A stretch of 64,000 nt of DNA from Sporosarcina ureae (GCF_002082015.1 NZ_CP015109.1:458134-522133); one strand, 5' to 3'. Counted from the first letter of the stretch, positions 9,222 through 18,267 are shown. Notes: generated from the sequence alone by a model not told the origin. Translations and numbers: made by a program.

Positions 9222-10141
9222 TGATACGAAAACGCTATACTAATTTAGATGATGTAGATACACACAAGACCCTTCGTGATATGGTTCGGTGGCAGAAGGA
9301 ACGCAGCGAGAATAAGAAGGATTTAAGCATTGTGATCGAGCAAGCACCTTCGAAAGAAATAGAAAAACTTTCTACCAATCGATCAGGGACATCGATCACT
9401 TGGATTGGGCACTCGACTTTTTTAATTCAGATTAATGGACTGAATATACTTACTGATCCGGTTTGGGCGAAGCGTATGGGATTCCAGAATCGATTGACTG
9501 AACCTGGTATAACTCTTAAAGAGTTACCAGCGATAGATGTCGTACTCATTTCTCATGGCCATTATGATCATCTGGATTTCGCAACGATCAGACGGTTGAA
9601 AGGAAATCCTACATATTTTGTTCCAGTTGGATTGAGCAGCAAGTTTAAGATACGTGGATATAAAAAAGCAATTGAAGCGGAATGGTTTGATTCATTTGTG
9701 CTTGAAGGCATGACGTTCACGTTCGTACCCGCACAGCACTGGACGAAACGTACATTTACGGACACGAATACTTCTCACTGGGGTGGCTGGATCATCGAAA
9801 GTGAACATCATGCCATTTACTTCGTTGGGGATACAGGATACTTCCGTGGATTCCAAGAAATAGCGAAACGTTTTACTATCGATACGGTGCTTATGCCGAT
9901 TGGCGCGTATGAGCCGGAATGGTTCATGAAGGAAAGTCACTTAACTCCTGAAGATGCGGTGAAAGGATTTTTAGATATAGCAGGAACAACATTCATTCCG
10001 ATGCATTACGGAGCGTACCATTTAGCAGATGACACGGGACCAGAAGCGATTGAACGACTGGATGCGGAGTGGACTAGATTGCAGTTGGATGAAGATCGAT
10101 TGAAGAAGCTGCTTCTTGGCGAGACATTGTGGATCAAATAA
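9218..10141 (+). CDS. MBL-fold metallo-hydrolase (NAPE-PLD/UlaG-like)
   Basis: A 307-residue metallo-beta-lactamase-fold protein. The metal motif is SHGHYDHLD near residue 110, with further ligands probably in FVPAQHWTKR, VGDTGYF and MHYGAYHL. The spacing and the TWIGHSTFLIQINGLNILTD start of the fold match the COG2220 group, which includes NAPE-PLD-like hydrolases and UlaG. The substrate is unknown. It is coupled to the second ATP-grasp gene through an ATGA overlap, suggesting a common pathway. It is followed directly by a strong terminator. The first 45 residues are a charged extension before the fold. Confidence 0.82.
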   Translation: MMIRKRYTNLDDVDTHKTLRDMVRWQKERSENKKDLSIVIEQAPSKEIEKLSTNRSGTSITWIGHSTFLIQINGLNILTDPVWAKRMGFQNRLTEPGITLKELPAIDVVLISHGHYDHLDFATIRRLKGNPTYFVPVGLSSKFKIRGYKKAIEAEWFDSFVLEGMTFTFVPAQHWTKRTFTDTNTSHWGGWIIESEHHAIYFVGDTGYFRGFQEIAKRFTIDTVLMPIGAYEPEWFMKESHLTPEDAVKGFLDIAGTTFIPMHYGAYHLADDTGPEAIERLDAEWTRLQLDEDRLKKLLLGETLWIK

Positions 10142-10142
10142 A

Positions 10143-10197
10143 AAAGCGGCTATCGCAGAAAGTCATATTTCAATGATTCTCTGCGGTAGCCTTTTTC
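10143..10197 (+). terminator. Intrinsic terminator of the ATP-grasp/MBL operon
   Basis: GGCTATCGCAGA pairs with TCTGCGGTAGCC (one G-T pair), the stem extends further inward, and it is followed by TTTTT. It begins immediately after the hydrolase stop codon. Confidence 0.88.
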
Positions 10198-10306
10198 TAG
10201 TAGAGGAATGAACCATATTACATATAAGTAGTTCAAACTCCACGGAGCGTTTGTTGAAACGAAAGCTATCTACCCCTATGATTAGTAAAGAGCAGGAGGG
10301 AAAACG

Positions 10307-10891
10307 ATGGGTACAAATAAAGTCGGTGAATTAATTTATAGGATCCGTATAGAAAAAGGACTTACACAGAAACAACTGGCTGATCAAATGAATATTTCAG
10401 ATCGGACCATCTCCAAATGGGAGCGTGGATATGGTTATCCCGATGTCTCGCTACTATCCGATTTATCCGGACTATTAGGCGTCAACATAGAAAATATCTT
10501 GGAAGGTGATTTACTATCCAATGAATTCATAGGAGGAAATATGAAAAAATCTAAGTACTTTGTCTGTCCATCATGCAATAATATCGTCATGGCAACGGGC
10601 GATATTACAATATCTTGCTGCGGCAGAAAACTAGAAGCTCTTGAAGCAAAGAAAGCGACGGATGAAGACAAGTTAACTATAGAAGAAATGGACAATGAAC
10701 GGTTTATTTCAAGCGACCATCCGATGACAAAAGATCATTATATTTCGTTTATCGCATTCGCTACGGGTGACCAAGTCCAAATCATCAAACAGTATCCTGA
10801 GTGGAATTTCCAAACACGACTACCTATACGAAAACACGGCACATTACTATGGTACGACACAAAACTCGGTTTGTATTATCAATTTATCTAA
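10307..10891 (+). CDS. HTH (XRE) regulator fused to desulfoferrodoxin-like domain
   Basis: A 194-residue protein. Residues 5-65 are an XRE-type helix-turn-helix (IYRIRIEKGLTQKQLADQMN, ISKWERGYGYPDVS). After a short linker, residues 83-108 carry CPSC ... SCC, the four-cysteine pattern of the desulforedoxin iron centre. Residues 130-194 resemble superoxide reductase, including HPMTKDHYISF, which contains two of its iron-ligand histidines, and a KHGTLLWYD end. The Cys that normally precedes that last His segment in catalytic enzymes is absent (RKHG). A redox-sensing role is therefore more likely than catalysis; this is inference. AGGAGGG precedes the first ATG. A second AGGAGG lies directly before the in-frame ATG at 10541. 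Confidence 0.8.
   Translation: MGTNKVGELIYRIRIEKGLTQKQLADQMNISDRTISKWERGYGYPDVSLLSDLSGLLGVNIENILEGDLLSNEFIGGNMKKSKYFVCPSCNNIVMATGDITISCCGRKLEALEAKKATDEDKLTIEEMDNERFISSDHPMTKDHYISFIAFATGDQVQIIKQYPEWNFQTRLPIRKHGTLLWYDTKLGLYYQFI
10531..10543 (+). promoter_or_regulatory. Internal Shine-Dalgarno and in-frame ATG within the HTH-desulfoferrodoxin gene
   Basis: AGGAGG at 10531-10536 is followed after four bases by an in-frame ATG at 10541. Initiation there would make a 116-residue protein holding only the desulfoferrodoxin-like module (MKKSKYFVCPSC...). The 4-base spacing is shorter than ideal. Confidence 0.45.
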
Positions 10892-10906
10892 ATAAGATCA
10901 AATGAT

Positions 10907-10939
10907 AAAAAAGCACTTTCATCAACGAAGTGCTTTTTT
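10907..10939. terminator. Bidirectional terminator between convergent genes
   Basis: AAAAAAGCACTT and AAGTGCTTTTTT pair around a 9-base loop. It is flanked by A and T runs and so can serve both the HTH gene (plus) and the hydrolase gene (minus). Confidence 0.88.
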
Positions 10940-10950
10940 AAACGACTCAT

Positions 10951-11544
10951 TTAATTATATCTAAAAAATTCTACTGTTTGCATGAACGTGATCCGAGCTA
11001 ATTCTTCATCATATGCGGAAGTGTACGGATCACTAAATCCATGTCGCGCATCAAAAACTTCTATTTTCACATTCGGCTTTTCCAATTTCGATACCACTTC
11101 TTTCACATTAAAAGACTTCTCCACATTCGGAAAATACAGCAATGTCGGACAGTTCGGATGAAACTCTACATAATCTCGAATACGTGATCCATAGTATCCA
11201 ACGATTCCATCTACACACTCTTCCTCACTGCACAACCAAGCCACTGTAGCCCCCACACTAAATCCTAGAATAAATATTTTCGAGTATTGATCTTTTATAC
11301 CCTTTACTAGCTCTTTTACTTTGTCTGCGCTGTCATCGAAACCCGCGTATGCCATAAAGTTCTTATAAGCTGTTTCCTCTTGAGCGTAATCAAAAGGTGC
11401 TTCTAACGGTAATAGATTCGGACAAACTACGTCGAAGTTTTGCTTAGACAGTGATTCACATGTATCTTTTATAAATGGATTGATCCCGTATATTTCATGG
11501 AGGATAATCACACAACTCGAAGAACCAGTCTGTATTTTCAACAT
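10951..11544 (-). CDS. Dienelactone hydrolase-like alpha/beta hydrolase
   Basis: A 197-residue alpha/beta hydrolase. SSCVIILHEIYGINPFI at the N-terminus and the nucleophile elbow GFSVGATVAW near residue 95 match the dienelactone hydrolase family, with Ser where classical DLH has Cys. The catalytic Asp is probably in the EVFDARHGF segment, which also supplies His. The substrate is unknown. The ATG at 11544 has no clear Shine-Dalgarno. A TTG at 11553 adds three residues and overlaps the stop of a 24-residue upstream reading frame (TTGA), so coupled initiation there is also possible. Confidence 0.75.
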   Translation of the reverse strand: MLKIQTGSSSCVIILHEIYGINPFIKDTCESLSKQNFDVVCPNLLPLEAPFDYAQEETAYKNFMAYAGFDDSADKVKELVKGIKDQYSKIFILGFSVGATVAWLCSEEECVDGIVGYYGSRIRDYVEFHPNCPTLLYFPNVEKSFNVKEVVSKLEKPNVKIEVFDARHGFSDPYTSAYDEELARITFMQTVEFFRYN

Positions 11545-11549
11545 GCTGC

Positions 11550-11624
11550 TCAAGACGCTCGCTTTCTGGAAGTAATCGATTCAATAATCAGAACCGCCAC
11601 CAAAGCAGATACTACTTTTTTCAT
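11550..11624 (-). CDS. Possible 24-residue hydrophobic peptide upstream of the hydrolase
   Basis: The ATG at 11624 is preceded by AGAGAGG at a rather long spacing. The product begins MKKVVSALVAVLIIESI and ends SRKRAS, a basic start, a short hydrophobic stretch and a basic end. Its TGA overlaps the alternative TTG start of the hydrolase. It could be a real leader or membrane peptide, or the remains of a longer exported protein. Nothing but size and context supports it. Confidence 0.3.
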   Translation of the reverse strand: MKKVVSALVAVLIIESITSRKRAS

Positions 11625-11661
11625 CCTATCAAATACCTCTCTTCTAAAATGTGCATGACCA

Positions 11662-11973
11662 TTACATCTCTTCCATATTACTATAACTTTCATAAGCAAA
11701 ATATCCACCCAATAAACCTAATGATGCGCCTATACTAAAGGCAAAGCCTAGGGAGATTGGAGAGATCATACTAATAAGCAAACCCAGTACACAACCTATC
11801 AACATGCCAAGCGGTATCAAACTGTCCAATAACGTCTGAGCGCTCTTCGACTTTTTCTTTGGCAACTCTCCTTGTTTTATCTTACTATCTAAACGTCTAA
11901 TGACAAATACTACAATCAGGCCCGCTATTATAATAGGAAGTACAATGCCAAAAATTTCTAAAACTGCTTGCAT
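11662..11973 (-). CDS. Small membrane protein with three predicted helices
   Basis: A 103-residue protein with a hydrophobic N-terminal helix (residues 5-25, IFGIVLPIIIAGLIVVFVI), a basic cytoplasmic-type loop (RRLDSKIKQGELPKKKSKS), two closely spaced hydrophobic segments (residues 50-92) and a short acidic tail. AAAGGGG precedes the ATG. I do not recognise the family. The gene stands alone between the hydrolase and another small exported protein. Confidence 0.65.
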   Translation of the reverse strand: MQAVLEIFGIVLPIIIAGLIVVFVIRRLDSKIKQGELPKKKSKSAQTLLDSLIPLGMLIGCVLGLLISMISPISLGFAFSIGASLGLLGGYFAYESYSNMEEM

Positions 11974-12032
11974 ACTAGTAGCCCCTTTCTGAAGCTAGAC
12001 AAATAATTATATTATGTAAAGTATTTTTTCTA

Positions 12033-12287
12033 CTAGCGAAATACCGACTCACAAACAAGACTCTCACTTCTGCTCTTTGCGACAGAGAGAATATCATACG
12101 TTTTTTTAGTATACAATTGATCTGAGTCCCATTCGATATTTACCGCAGCTAGATCTTCTGTTTGGTGATGGTCTGTGTTATTCATAAACGTAACATCTGA
12201 CGGTGAGAAATCATAATTTTCACCAAGGGATGTGTTGAACAAAAACACAGAACATAATACAAATACCAACATATAGACTGATTTCAT
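12033..12287 (-). CDS. Small exported protein of unknown function
   Basis: An 84-residue product with an N-terminal hydrophobic signal-like segment (MKSVYMLVFVLCSVFLFNTS) and a polar, acidic remainder. AGAGGTG lies at good distance from the ATG. No domain is recognised. The Cys at residue 12 lies within the hydrophobic core, not in a clear lipobox. Confidence 0.5.
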   Translation of the reverse strand: MKSVYMLVFVLCSVFLFNTSLGENYDFSPSDVTFMNNTDHHQTEDLAAVNIEWDSDQLYTKKTYDILSVAKSRSESLVCESVFR

Positions 12288-12343
12288 AGAACACCTCTTT
12301 ATTTTTGAGATTTTGTTCTACATAGCAAGTGTCTTCATATACA

Positions 12344-12862
12344 TCACTCTCTTGTTTTGTACCAGCATAGCGCTTTCCGTTCCATTTCCTTCACAAACGA
12401 ATTCTTCCCATCTATATAAGATTCAATATCATCAGGAAACGCGACAGCCAGTTTCTTTTTCAAGTCTCCATAAAGCTTACATTCTTCCCGATGAGCACGA
12501 AGATAATCTCTAACAGCCAAATGACGATCGATATCATGATGATTGTCCTGTTGGAATACATGGATTTGATGCGTTCGTAGATTTTCACCTTTTCTAAAAT
12601 ACCGTCTACCTGCTATCCCGAATTCTCCAAGTGCTTCATAACCGATTTTATTCATTGCCATAGTAAACGCGTCTACATTTTCAATGCTCTTCACTACGGG
12701 CATTATATCGACAATTGGTTTTGCTGGTAGTCCTTCTACAGATGTACTGCCAATATGATGAATATGCACTAATTCTTCTTTAAAAATCTTGGCGATCTTT
12801 TGAGATTCGTTTTTAAACAACTCTGGCCATTTATTATCGTATTCCACTACTTCCACTTTCAT
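12344..12862 (-). CDS. GrpB family protein (UPF0157)
   Basis: A 172-residue protein with the family hallmarks: EYDNKWPELFKNE at the start, HHIGSTSVEGLPAKPIVDIM near residue 40 and HQIHVFQQD. The fold belongs to the nucleotidyltransferase superfamily; the cellular role is not established. The ATG at 12862 has GGGAGG seven bases upstream and is chosen over one ten codons further out. It is the last gene of the group that starts with the GNAT gene at 15061. Confidence 0.85.
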   Translation of the reverse strand: MKVEVVEYDNKWPELFKNESQKIAKIFKEELVHIHHIGSTSVEGLPAKPIVDIMPVVKSIENVDAFTMAMNKIGYEALGEFGIAGRRYFRKGENLRTHQIHVFQQDNHHDIDRHLAVRDYLRAHREECKLYGDLKKKLAVAFPDDIESYIDGKNSFVKEMERKALCWYKTRE

Positions 12863-12907
12863 ATCGTGCCTCCCTCTCATTTTACTGAACAACGTTTAAC
12901 TATTTTG

Positions 12908-13519
12908 TTAATCCTCCCAATAAAAGATGGCATTCAACACTAGATATTGGTGCTCATTGCGATAAGTCGTTGGGATTTTTGTTTTAAACGATAGCGGTGT
13001 ACTCATTTCATTTGCAGTCAATCGCTTGTAATCAAACTCCTCTAATGCATTTTGTAATTCTGCCGCTAGTGTTTTCAATTCCTTACCAACAATTAACGAA
13101 ATAGGAGTATCAAGAATTGAACCGTGGCCACTGGTCACTTCCTCGTTCGTTTCTATACGAATAGTTTTATACCTAACGTCTTCTCCCATTATAGCGACAG
13201 GTGCTAGACGACTTATATCGAGTAAAATACCTCTTATCTCTATCTCACGCATTCTATTTATTTCTTCCACAACGATACAATCTTTTTTCCAATAACAAAA
13301 GAACTCTACAAAGGAAGCATAGCCACTGCCGAAATGATTCCATTCCGCTTCGCAGACTACATTGTAGATGCGATTGATTCGATAGAACAGCCGATTGATA
13401 TGCGCCAAAGTTTCTTCTTCATCACTGCGGTCATAAGGAAAACTATCTCCAATAACCTTCCCTTCGATGAGCATGCGTAATTGTTGATCTGTAAAAATGT
13501 AAAACACCTCGTCTCTCAT
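12908..13519 (-). CDS. Hypothetical protein
   Basis: A 203-residue soluble-looking protein, not recognised. It starts MRDEVFYIFTDQQLRMLIEG and has alternating helix and strand character, with no signal peptide or metal motif. The ATG at 13519 lies four bases after the stop of the S66 peptidase gene, so it is almost certainly co-transcribed and possibly reads through by re-initiation. A longer in-frame start would overlap the upstream gene. Confidence 0.6.
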   Translation of the reverse strand: MRDEVFYIFTDQQLRMLIEGKVIGDSFPYDRSDEEETLAHINRLFYRINRIYNVVCEAEWNHFGSGYASFVEFFCYWKKDCIVVEEINRMREIEIRGILLDISRLAPVAIMGEDVRYKTIRIETNEEVTSGHGSILDTPISLIVGKELKTLAAELQNALEEFDYKRLTANEMSTPLSFKTKIPTTYRNEHQYLVLNAIFYWED

Positions 13520-13523
13520 TATT

Positions 13524-14555
13524 CTACTGAACGCCACTCTCGAGAATCGAAAATGTCTCTTGTTCACAATTTATCTCCGCCAACGCCCCATATGGTAATA
13601 TAAACTTAGGTTCTGTATGGCCAAAGTTCAAATTATATAAAATAGGTAGTTGCTCCAAACCATATTCTTTCATGACTTGGAGAATCTCTTCTTTATACTC
13701 CTCAAAGTATTCCTCATCTTTCGGTTTTCCGAAAATAATCCCATTCGCTTTCTGTAAGATTCCTTGCGCTGCATAATTTCGCAACCAGTAACGAATGAAA
13801 TTAGGATCAGGCTTCTCCTCTGAGGTTTCAAAGAATAGTATACTATCGTTCCAATACTCGTCTTCAGGCCAAATCACTGTACCTTTCGCAAATTCCAATA
13901 CTTCGATACATCCGCCAATCAATCTTCCTTGCACAGTACCTGTGCCTTGAAGGAGTTCGTATCCAGTATTCTGATTCATCGTACGTCTCTTATCTTTATT
14001 CGACTCGATCCATTCCAACCGCTCACTTGTCCAATTTTCAGCTGGTGGTATCTCACCAATGATTTCATTGGAAAAGAGAGTTCGGTTCACCATCTCAACT
14101 GTGTAGGAATCCATTTCAATATTTTCCGCGAAATCAGTTAAGATGGCTGGTCCATAGAAAGACGAAATACCTGCTTTATGACAAAATAGATGAGATATCG
14201 TAACGTCGGAGTATCCCATAAATATTTTCGGGTTTTCTTGTATTACGCTACAATCAATATATGGAAGTAAGCGGATGCTGTCCTCTCCTCCGATATTCGC
14301 AATAATTCCTTTAATATCGGGGTCCTTAAATGCAGTCATCAAATCTTCAGCACGAGCTTTCGGATTCGCATAGAGAAAGTCGGCTCCTTTTAAACTGTTC
14401 GGCATCGGTACAACAGTTAAGCCGAATATCTCTTCCAATCTTTTTACGCCTTGCTCATAACGCCATCTGATTACCGGTTCACCCGCACCTCCCCATGACG
14501 GACTCACTGTCGCGACCTGATCTCCACGCTGCAACTTCTTCGGTTTCATTAACAT
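13524..14555 (-). CDS. S66 serine peptidase, MccF/LdcA-like
   Basis: A 343-residue protein of peptidase family S66. The catalytic Ser is in FMGYSDVTISHLF (near residue 117), the Glu in LIGGCIEVLEF and the His in NFGHTEPKFILPYGALAEI, the triad order of the family. Length and the long middle insert resemble the MccF branch, which cleaves peptide-aminoacyl-nucleotide antibiotics, as well as LD-carboxypeptidases. The start with GGGGGA 7-8 bases upstream is used. The gene begins 20 bases after the GNAT gene. Distinguishing MccF from LdcA activity needs substrate data. Confidence 0.82.
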   Translation of the reverse strand: MLMKPKKLQRGDQVATVSPSWGGAGEPVIRWRYEQGVKRLEEIFGLTVVPMPNSLKGADFLYANPKARAEDLMTAFKDPDIKGIIANIGGEDSIRLLPYIDCSVIQENPKIFMGYSDVTISHLFCHKAGISSFYGPAILTDFAENIEMDSYTVEMVNRTLFSNEIIGEIPPAENWTSERLEWIESNKDKRRTMNQNTGYELLQGTGTVQGRLIGGCIEVLEFAKGTVIWPEDEYWNDSILFFETSEEKPDPNFIRYWLRNYAAQGILQKANGIIFGKPKDEEYFEEYKEEILQVMKEYGLEQLPILYNLNFGHTEPKFILPYGALAEINCEQETFSILESGVQ

Positions 14556-14575
14556 GTACTTTCCCCCTTTGAAAC

Positions 14576-15061
14576 TTAAAGAATCCATCTCATTTGGATC
14601 GTTTTCAACATATGGCCGTCAAAGTGATCATCGTATTCTTTAACTGTCTTAAATCCTCTCGCTTCATAAAATTGTCGTCCAACTAGATTTTCCTTTTCTA
14701 CTTCAACTATAATTTCTTTTATATCTCCAAGAACTTCAATTCCTTTTTGTATAAGAGCTGAACCCATTCCCTTCCCTTGTTGATCTGGATAAAGATAAAT
14801 AGCGCGCAGTCCGGATTTGCCGTCTTCATCTACTGATGAAAAATCAGCAAACCCGACCACTTCATGATTGAGAACTGCAACAAATAGATTAGAATTTTGT
14901 AGACGCGTATCCATCATAGACGTATCGTAAGCCGCATCCAAAAAGCAGTCTTGAATCGTACGAGGAATAATCCCTTCATACGTAGCATGCCAACTCTCCC
15001 TAGCAATATCTTGAACCTTCTCGATATCTCCATTTACCATCTCACGTACTAAAAAACCCAT
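14576..15061 (-). CDS. GNAT family N-acetyltransferase
   Basis: A 161-residue acetyl-CoA-dependent acyltransferase. The CoA pyrophosphate loop is DQQGKGMGSALIQKG, preceded by the beta-4 strand LRAIYLYP, and the C-terminal NLVGRQFYEARGFKTV matches motif B. TAGGAGGG precedes the ATG. It is first in the run GNAT, S66 peptidase, unknown, GrpB. The acceptor substrate is unknown. Confidence 0.88.
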   Translation of the reverse strand: MGFLVREMVNGDIEKVQDIARESWHATYEGIIPRTIQDCFLDAAYDTSMMDTRLQNSNLFVAVLNHEVVGFADFSSVDEDGKSGLRAIYLYPDQQGKGMGSALIQKGIEVLGDIKEIIVEVEKENLVGRQFYEARGFKTVKEYDDHFDGHMLKTIQMRWIL

Positions 15062-15207
15062 ATAGCACCCTCCTAACTTTCATAATATTGTGGTTCCAAT
15101 TATACCCATTCAATTGATTGAATACTATACTTAAAATATGTTTATAGATTTGGAGGGACTATAGCACACGGGTCTGTTTCGAAGAACAACCCCTCCTCAA
15201 CTACAAA

Positions 15208-15250
15208 CCAAAAAGCCCATCCGACAGCATTACGCTGTGGAATGGGCTTT
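15208..15250 (-). terminator. valS terminator
   Basis: On the minus strand AGCCCATTCCACAGC and GCTGTCGGATGGGCT form a stem with a 5-base loop, followed by TTTTT. Confidence 0.88.
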
Positions 15251-15269
15251 CAACTTCTTTAATTTCCTT

Positions 15270-17915
15270 TTAAATTTCTTTTAGTTCCGCAATACGACGC
15301 TCAACCGCCGCATACTTCTCCAAATAATCCTTCTCTTTCGCACGTTCTTCCTCAACAACTGATTCAGGAGCTTTAGCAGTAAAGCGTTCATTTGATAATT
15401 TGCCCTGAACTCGCTTCACTTCACCTTGCCACTTGCCAAGCTCCTTCGTCAAACGAGCCAACTCTTCTTCAATATCAATCAACCCTTCAAGCGGCAAATA
15501 CAACTCTGCCCCTGTTACGACTGCTGACATCGTCTTACCTGGCGCATTCACCTTCACACCAATTGTTAACGTTTCTGGATTACAGAAACGCACAAGATAG
15601 TTACGGTTCTCTTCCAATACCGCCACTGTCTTCTCATCCTTCGCTGAAATATACAAATCGACTTTACGGCTCATCGGTGTATTCACTTCCGCACGGATAT
15701 TTCGTACGGATTTAATAATATCCATCAACAATTTCATATCAGAAGCGCGAGACTTGTCCATCATGGCTGCATTTACTTCAGGCCACTTCGCTACTGTGAT
15801 CGATTCTCCTTCATGCGGAAGGTTCTGCCAAATCTCTTCTGTAATGAAAGGCATTAATGGATGTAGTAAGCGCATCGTCTGATCTAGGACATGTGCAAGA
15901 ACCGAACGCGTCATTTTTTTCGCTGCTTCGTCTTCACCGTATAGTGGCAATTTCGCCATTTCGATATACCAGTCACAGAAGTCATCCCAAATGAAGTTAT
16001 ATAGCGCGCGGCCCATTTCACCGAACTCATAACGGTCAGCTAAGCTTGTTACCGATTCAATCGTTTCATTCAGACGAGTTAAGATCCATGCATCTGCAAC
16101 AGATTTCTTTCCTGAGAGATCGATTTCTTCATACTTCATACCGTCCATATTCATTAATGCGAAACGGGAAGCATTCCAAATTTTATTCGCAAAGTTCCAG
16201 ATTGCTTCTACTTTTTCTGTAGAGTAACGTAGATCTTGTCCTGGTGAAGAACCTGTTGCTAGGAAGTAACGTAATGCGTCTGCACCATATTGCTCAATTA
16301 CGTCCATTGGATCTACACCGTTGCCAAGAGATTTAGACATTTTTCGCCCGTCTTCCGCACGTACTAATCCGTGGATCAAGACATCTTTGAATGGACGCTC
16401 TTCCGTAAACTCAAGTGCTTGGAAAATCATGCGGGACACCCAAAAGAAGATAATATCATATCCTGTAACAAGGGCATCTGTTGGGTAATATTTTTTGAAT
16501 GTTTCGCTGTCTACATCTGGCCAGCCCATAGTCGAGAACGGCCATAATGCAGATGAGAACCAAGTATCCAGTACGTCATTGTCTTGTGTCCAGTTTTCTG
16601 TGTCAGCCGGTGCTTCCTGGCCAACGTAGATCTCGCCTGTTGTGTTGTGATACCACGCCGGAATTCGATGACCCCACCATAGTTGACGAGAAATACACCA
16701 GTCATGAACGTTTTCCATCCAGCTCAAGTACGTTTTCTCGAAACGCTCAGGCACAAACGTCACTTTTTCTTCTTCATTTTTTTGAAGATTAATTGCTTGC
16801 TCGGCAAGTGGCTGCATATTAACAAACCATTGTGTTGAAAGATAAGGCTCCACTACTGCACCGCTTCGTTCCGAGTGTCCAACAGAGTGCATATGATCTT
16901 CAATTTCAAATAGCACATTCATCTCTTGCAAATCTTTGACGATTTGCTTACGGCATTCGAAACGATCCATACCTTCATACTTGCCAGCAAATTTATTCAT
17001 CGTACCGTCTTCATTCATCACCAATACACGTGGCAAGTTATGGCGGTTACCTATTTCAAAGTCATTCGGGTCATGGGCTGGTGTGATTTTTACTGCACCG
17101 CTTCCGAAGTCCATTTCTACGTAGTCGTCCGCGACGATCGGAATTTCACGTCCTACAATCGGTAATGTAACCATCTTGCCGATCAAATGCTGGTAGCGTT
17201 CGTCATCCGGATGAACCGCAACAGCTGTATCACCGAGCATCGTTTCAGGACGTGTTGTCGCTATTTCAATTGAGCCTGTGCCATCAGCCAGTGGGTAACG
17301 CATATGATAGAATGCACCCTGTACATCTTTATGGATCACTTCAATATCAGATATCGCTGTCTTCGTCGCAGGATCCCAGTTGATAATGTATTCACCGCGA
17401 TAGATCAGCTTTTTCTTATACAACTTAACGAATACTTCACGTACCGCTTTTGACAACCCTTCATCCAAAGTAAAACGCTCTTGGGAGTAATCGAGAGCCA
17501 GACCAAGTTTCGCCCATTGTGAACGGATATGGCTAGCGTATTCTTCTTTCCATTTCCATGTTTCTCGTACGAAGTTTTCGCGGCCAAGATCATAACGCGT
17601 TTTGCCTTCAGCACGAAGTTTCTCTTCTACTCTTGCTTGTGTCGCAATTCCAGCGTGGTCCATTCCTGGCAACCACAACGCGTCGTAACCTTGCATACGC
17701 TTCATGCGGATGAGCATATCTTGTAAAGTCGTATCCCATGCGTGCCCTAAGTGAAGTTTACCTGTAACGTTAGGTGGTGGAATCACAATCGTATACGGTT
17801 CTTTTTCGCTTGTTACATCTGATTCAAAATACTTTCCTTCAAGCCACCATTCATAACGTCCCTTTTCAACTGCCTGCGGATCGTATTTAGTCGGCATCGT
17901 CAATTCATCAGTCAT
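15270..17915 (-). CDS. valS: Valyl-tRNA synthetase
   Basis: An 881-residue class I synthetase that charges tRNA-Val and edits mischarged threonine. It has the HIGH-type motif in [16 protein letters not shown] near residue 45, the editing domain with [17 protein letters not shown], the KMSKS motif ([11 protein letters not shown]) near residue 525, and the C-terminal coiled coil ([20 protein letters not shown]). Length is normal. The ATG at 17915 has AAGGAGG upstream; an in-frame ATG 16 codons earlier lies before that site and is rejected. Expression is controlled by the T-box leader directly upstream. Confidence 0.97.
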   Translation of the reverse strand: MTDELTMPTKYDPQAVEKGRYEWWLEGKYFESDVTSEKEPYTIVIPPPNVTGKLHLGHAWDTTLQDMLIRMKRMQGYDALWLPGMDHAGIATQARVEEKLRAEGKTRYDLGRENFVRETWKWKEEYASHIRSQWAKLGLALDYSQERFTLDEGLSKAVREVFVKLYKKKLIYRGEYIINWDPATKTAISDIEVIHKDVQGAFYHMRYPLADGTGSIEIATTRPETMLGDTAVAVHPDDERYQHLIGKMVTLPIVGREIPIVADDYVEMDFGSGAVKITPAHDPNDFEIGNRHNLPRVLVMNEDGTMNKFAGKYEGMDRFECRKQIVKDLQEMNVLFEIEDHMHSVGHSERSGAVVEPYLSTQWFVNMQPLAEQAINLQKNEEEKVTFVPERFEKTYLSWMENVHDWCISRQLWWGHRIPAWYHNTTGEIYVGQEAPADTENWTQDNDVLDTWFSSALWPFSTMGWPDVDSETFKKYYPTDALVTGYDIIFFWVSRMIFQALEFTEERPFKDVLIHGLVRAEDGRKMSKSLGNGVDPMDVIEQYGADALRYFLATGSSPGQDLRYSTEKVEAIWNFANKIWNASRFALMNMDGMKYEEIDLSGKKSVADAWILTRLNETIESVTSLADRYEFGEMGRALYNFIWDDFCDWYIEMAKLPLYGEDEAAKKMTRSVLAHVLDQTMRLLHPLMPFITEEIWQNLPHEGESITVAKWPEVNAAMMDKSRASDMKLLMDIIKSVRNIRAEVNTPMSRKVDLYISAKDEKTVAVLEENRNYLVRFCNPETLTIGVKVNAPGKTMSAVVTGAELYLPLEGLIDIEEELARLTKELGKWQGEVKRVQGKLSNERFTAKAPESVVEEERAKEKDYLEKYAAVERRIAELKEI

Positions 17916-17944
17916 TTCAGTTCCTCCTTCAAATAAAAAGGGAT

Positions 17945-18196
17945 ACAAAAAAGCTCCACTCATCCCGGTAAAAGGACGAAGGAGCTCGTGGTACCACCTT
18001 TATTTATGAACGCTAAATAGCATTACATCTTCATGATTTGGTAACGGTCTTCACCGGATCCTGCTACTACAACTTCACAGAAACTGCTCATAGGGGACTT
18101 CCATATGTTGTTTCCAGGTACGTTCCACCAATCGTACCCTCTCTAAAGAAAACGGTTCACATGTACTTTCCTACTCTTCGCATTTATATTCATATA
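17945..18196 (-). promoter_or_regulatory. Valine T-box riboswitch of valS
   Basis: The leader has the conserved T-box AGGTGGTACCACG at 17999-17987, followed by a terminator stem (GAGCTCC ... GGAGC then TTTTTT, about 17985-17945). Stem I shows AGAGAG and TTGGTGGAA distal elements. Pairing of GTAGG with CCTAT and of CATGTG with CATATG frames a specifier loop with AGTA on one side and GAA then GTC on the other. The specifier is therefore GTC (18098-18096), a valine codon. Uncharged tRNA-Val would stabilise the antiterminator. Confidence 0.92.
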
Positions 18197-18202
18197 CCCA
18201 TT

Positions 18203-18232
18203 ATTATAAGCGAAACATGTAGAGTCCGTCAA
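18203..18232 (-). promoter_or_regulatory. SigA-type promoter of valS leader
   Basis: TTGACG (18232-18227) and TATAAT (18208-18203) are separated by 18 bases. They lie just upstream of the start of T-box stem I. Confidence 0.85.
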
Positions 18233-18267
18233 CTGAATAGTAGTCTATAAAGAAAGGATGGTGAACG

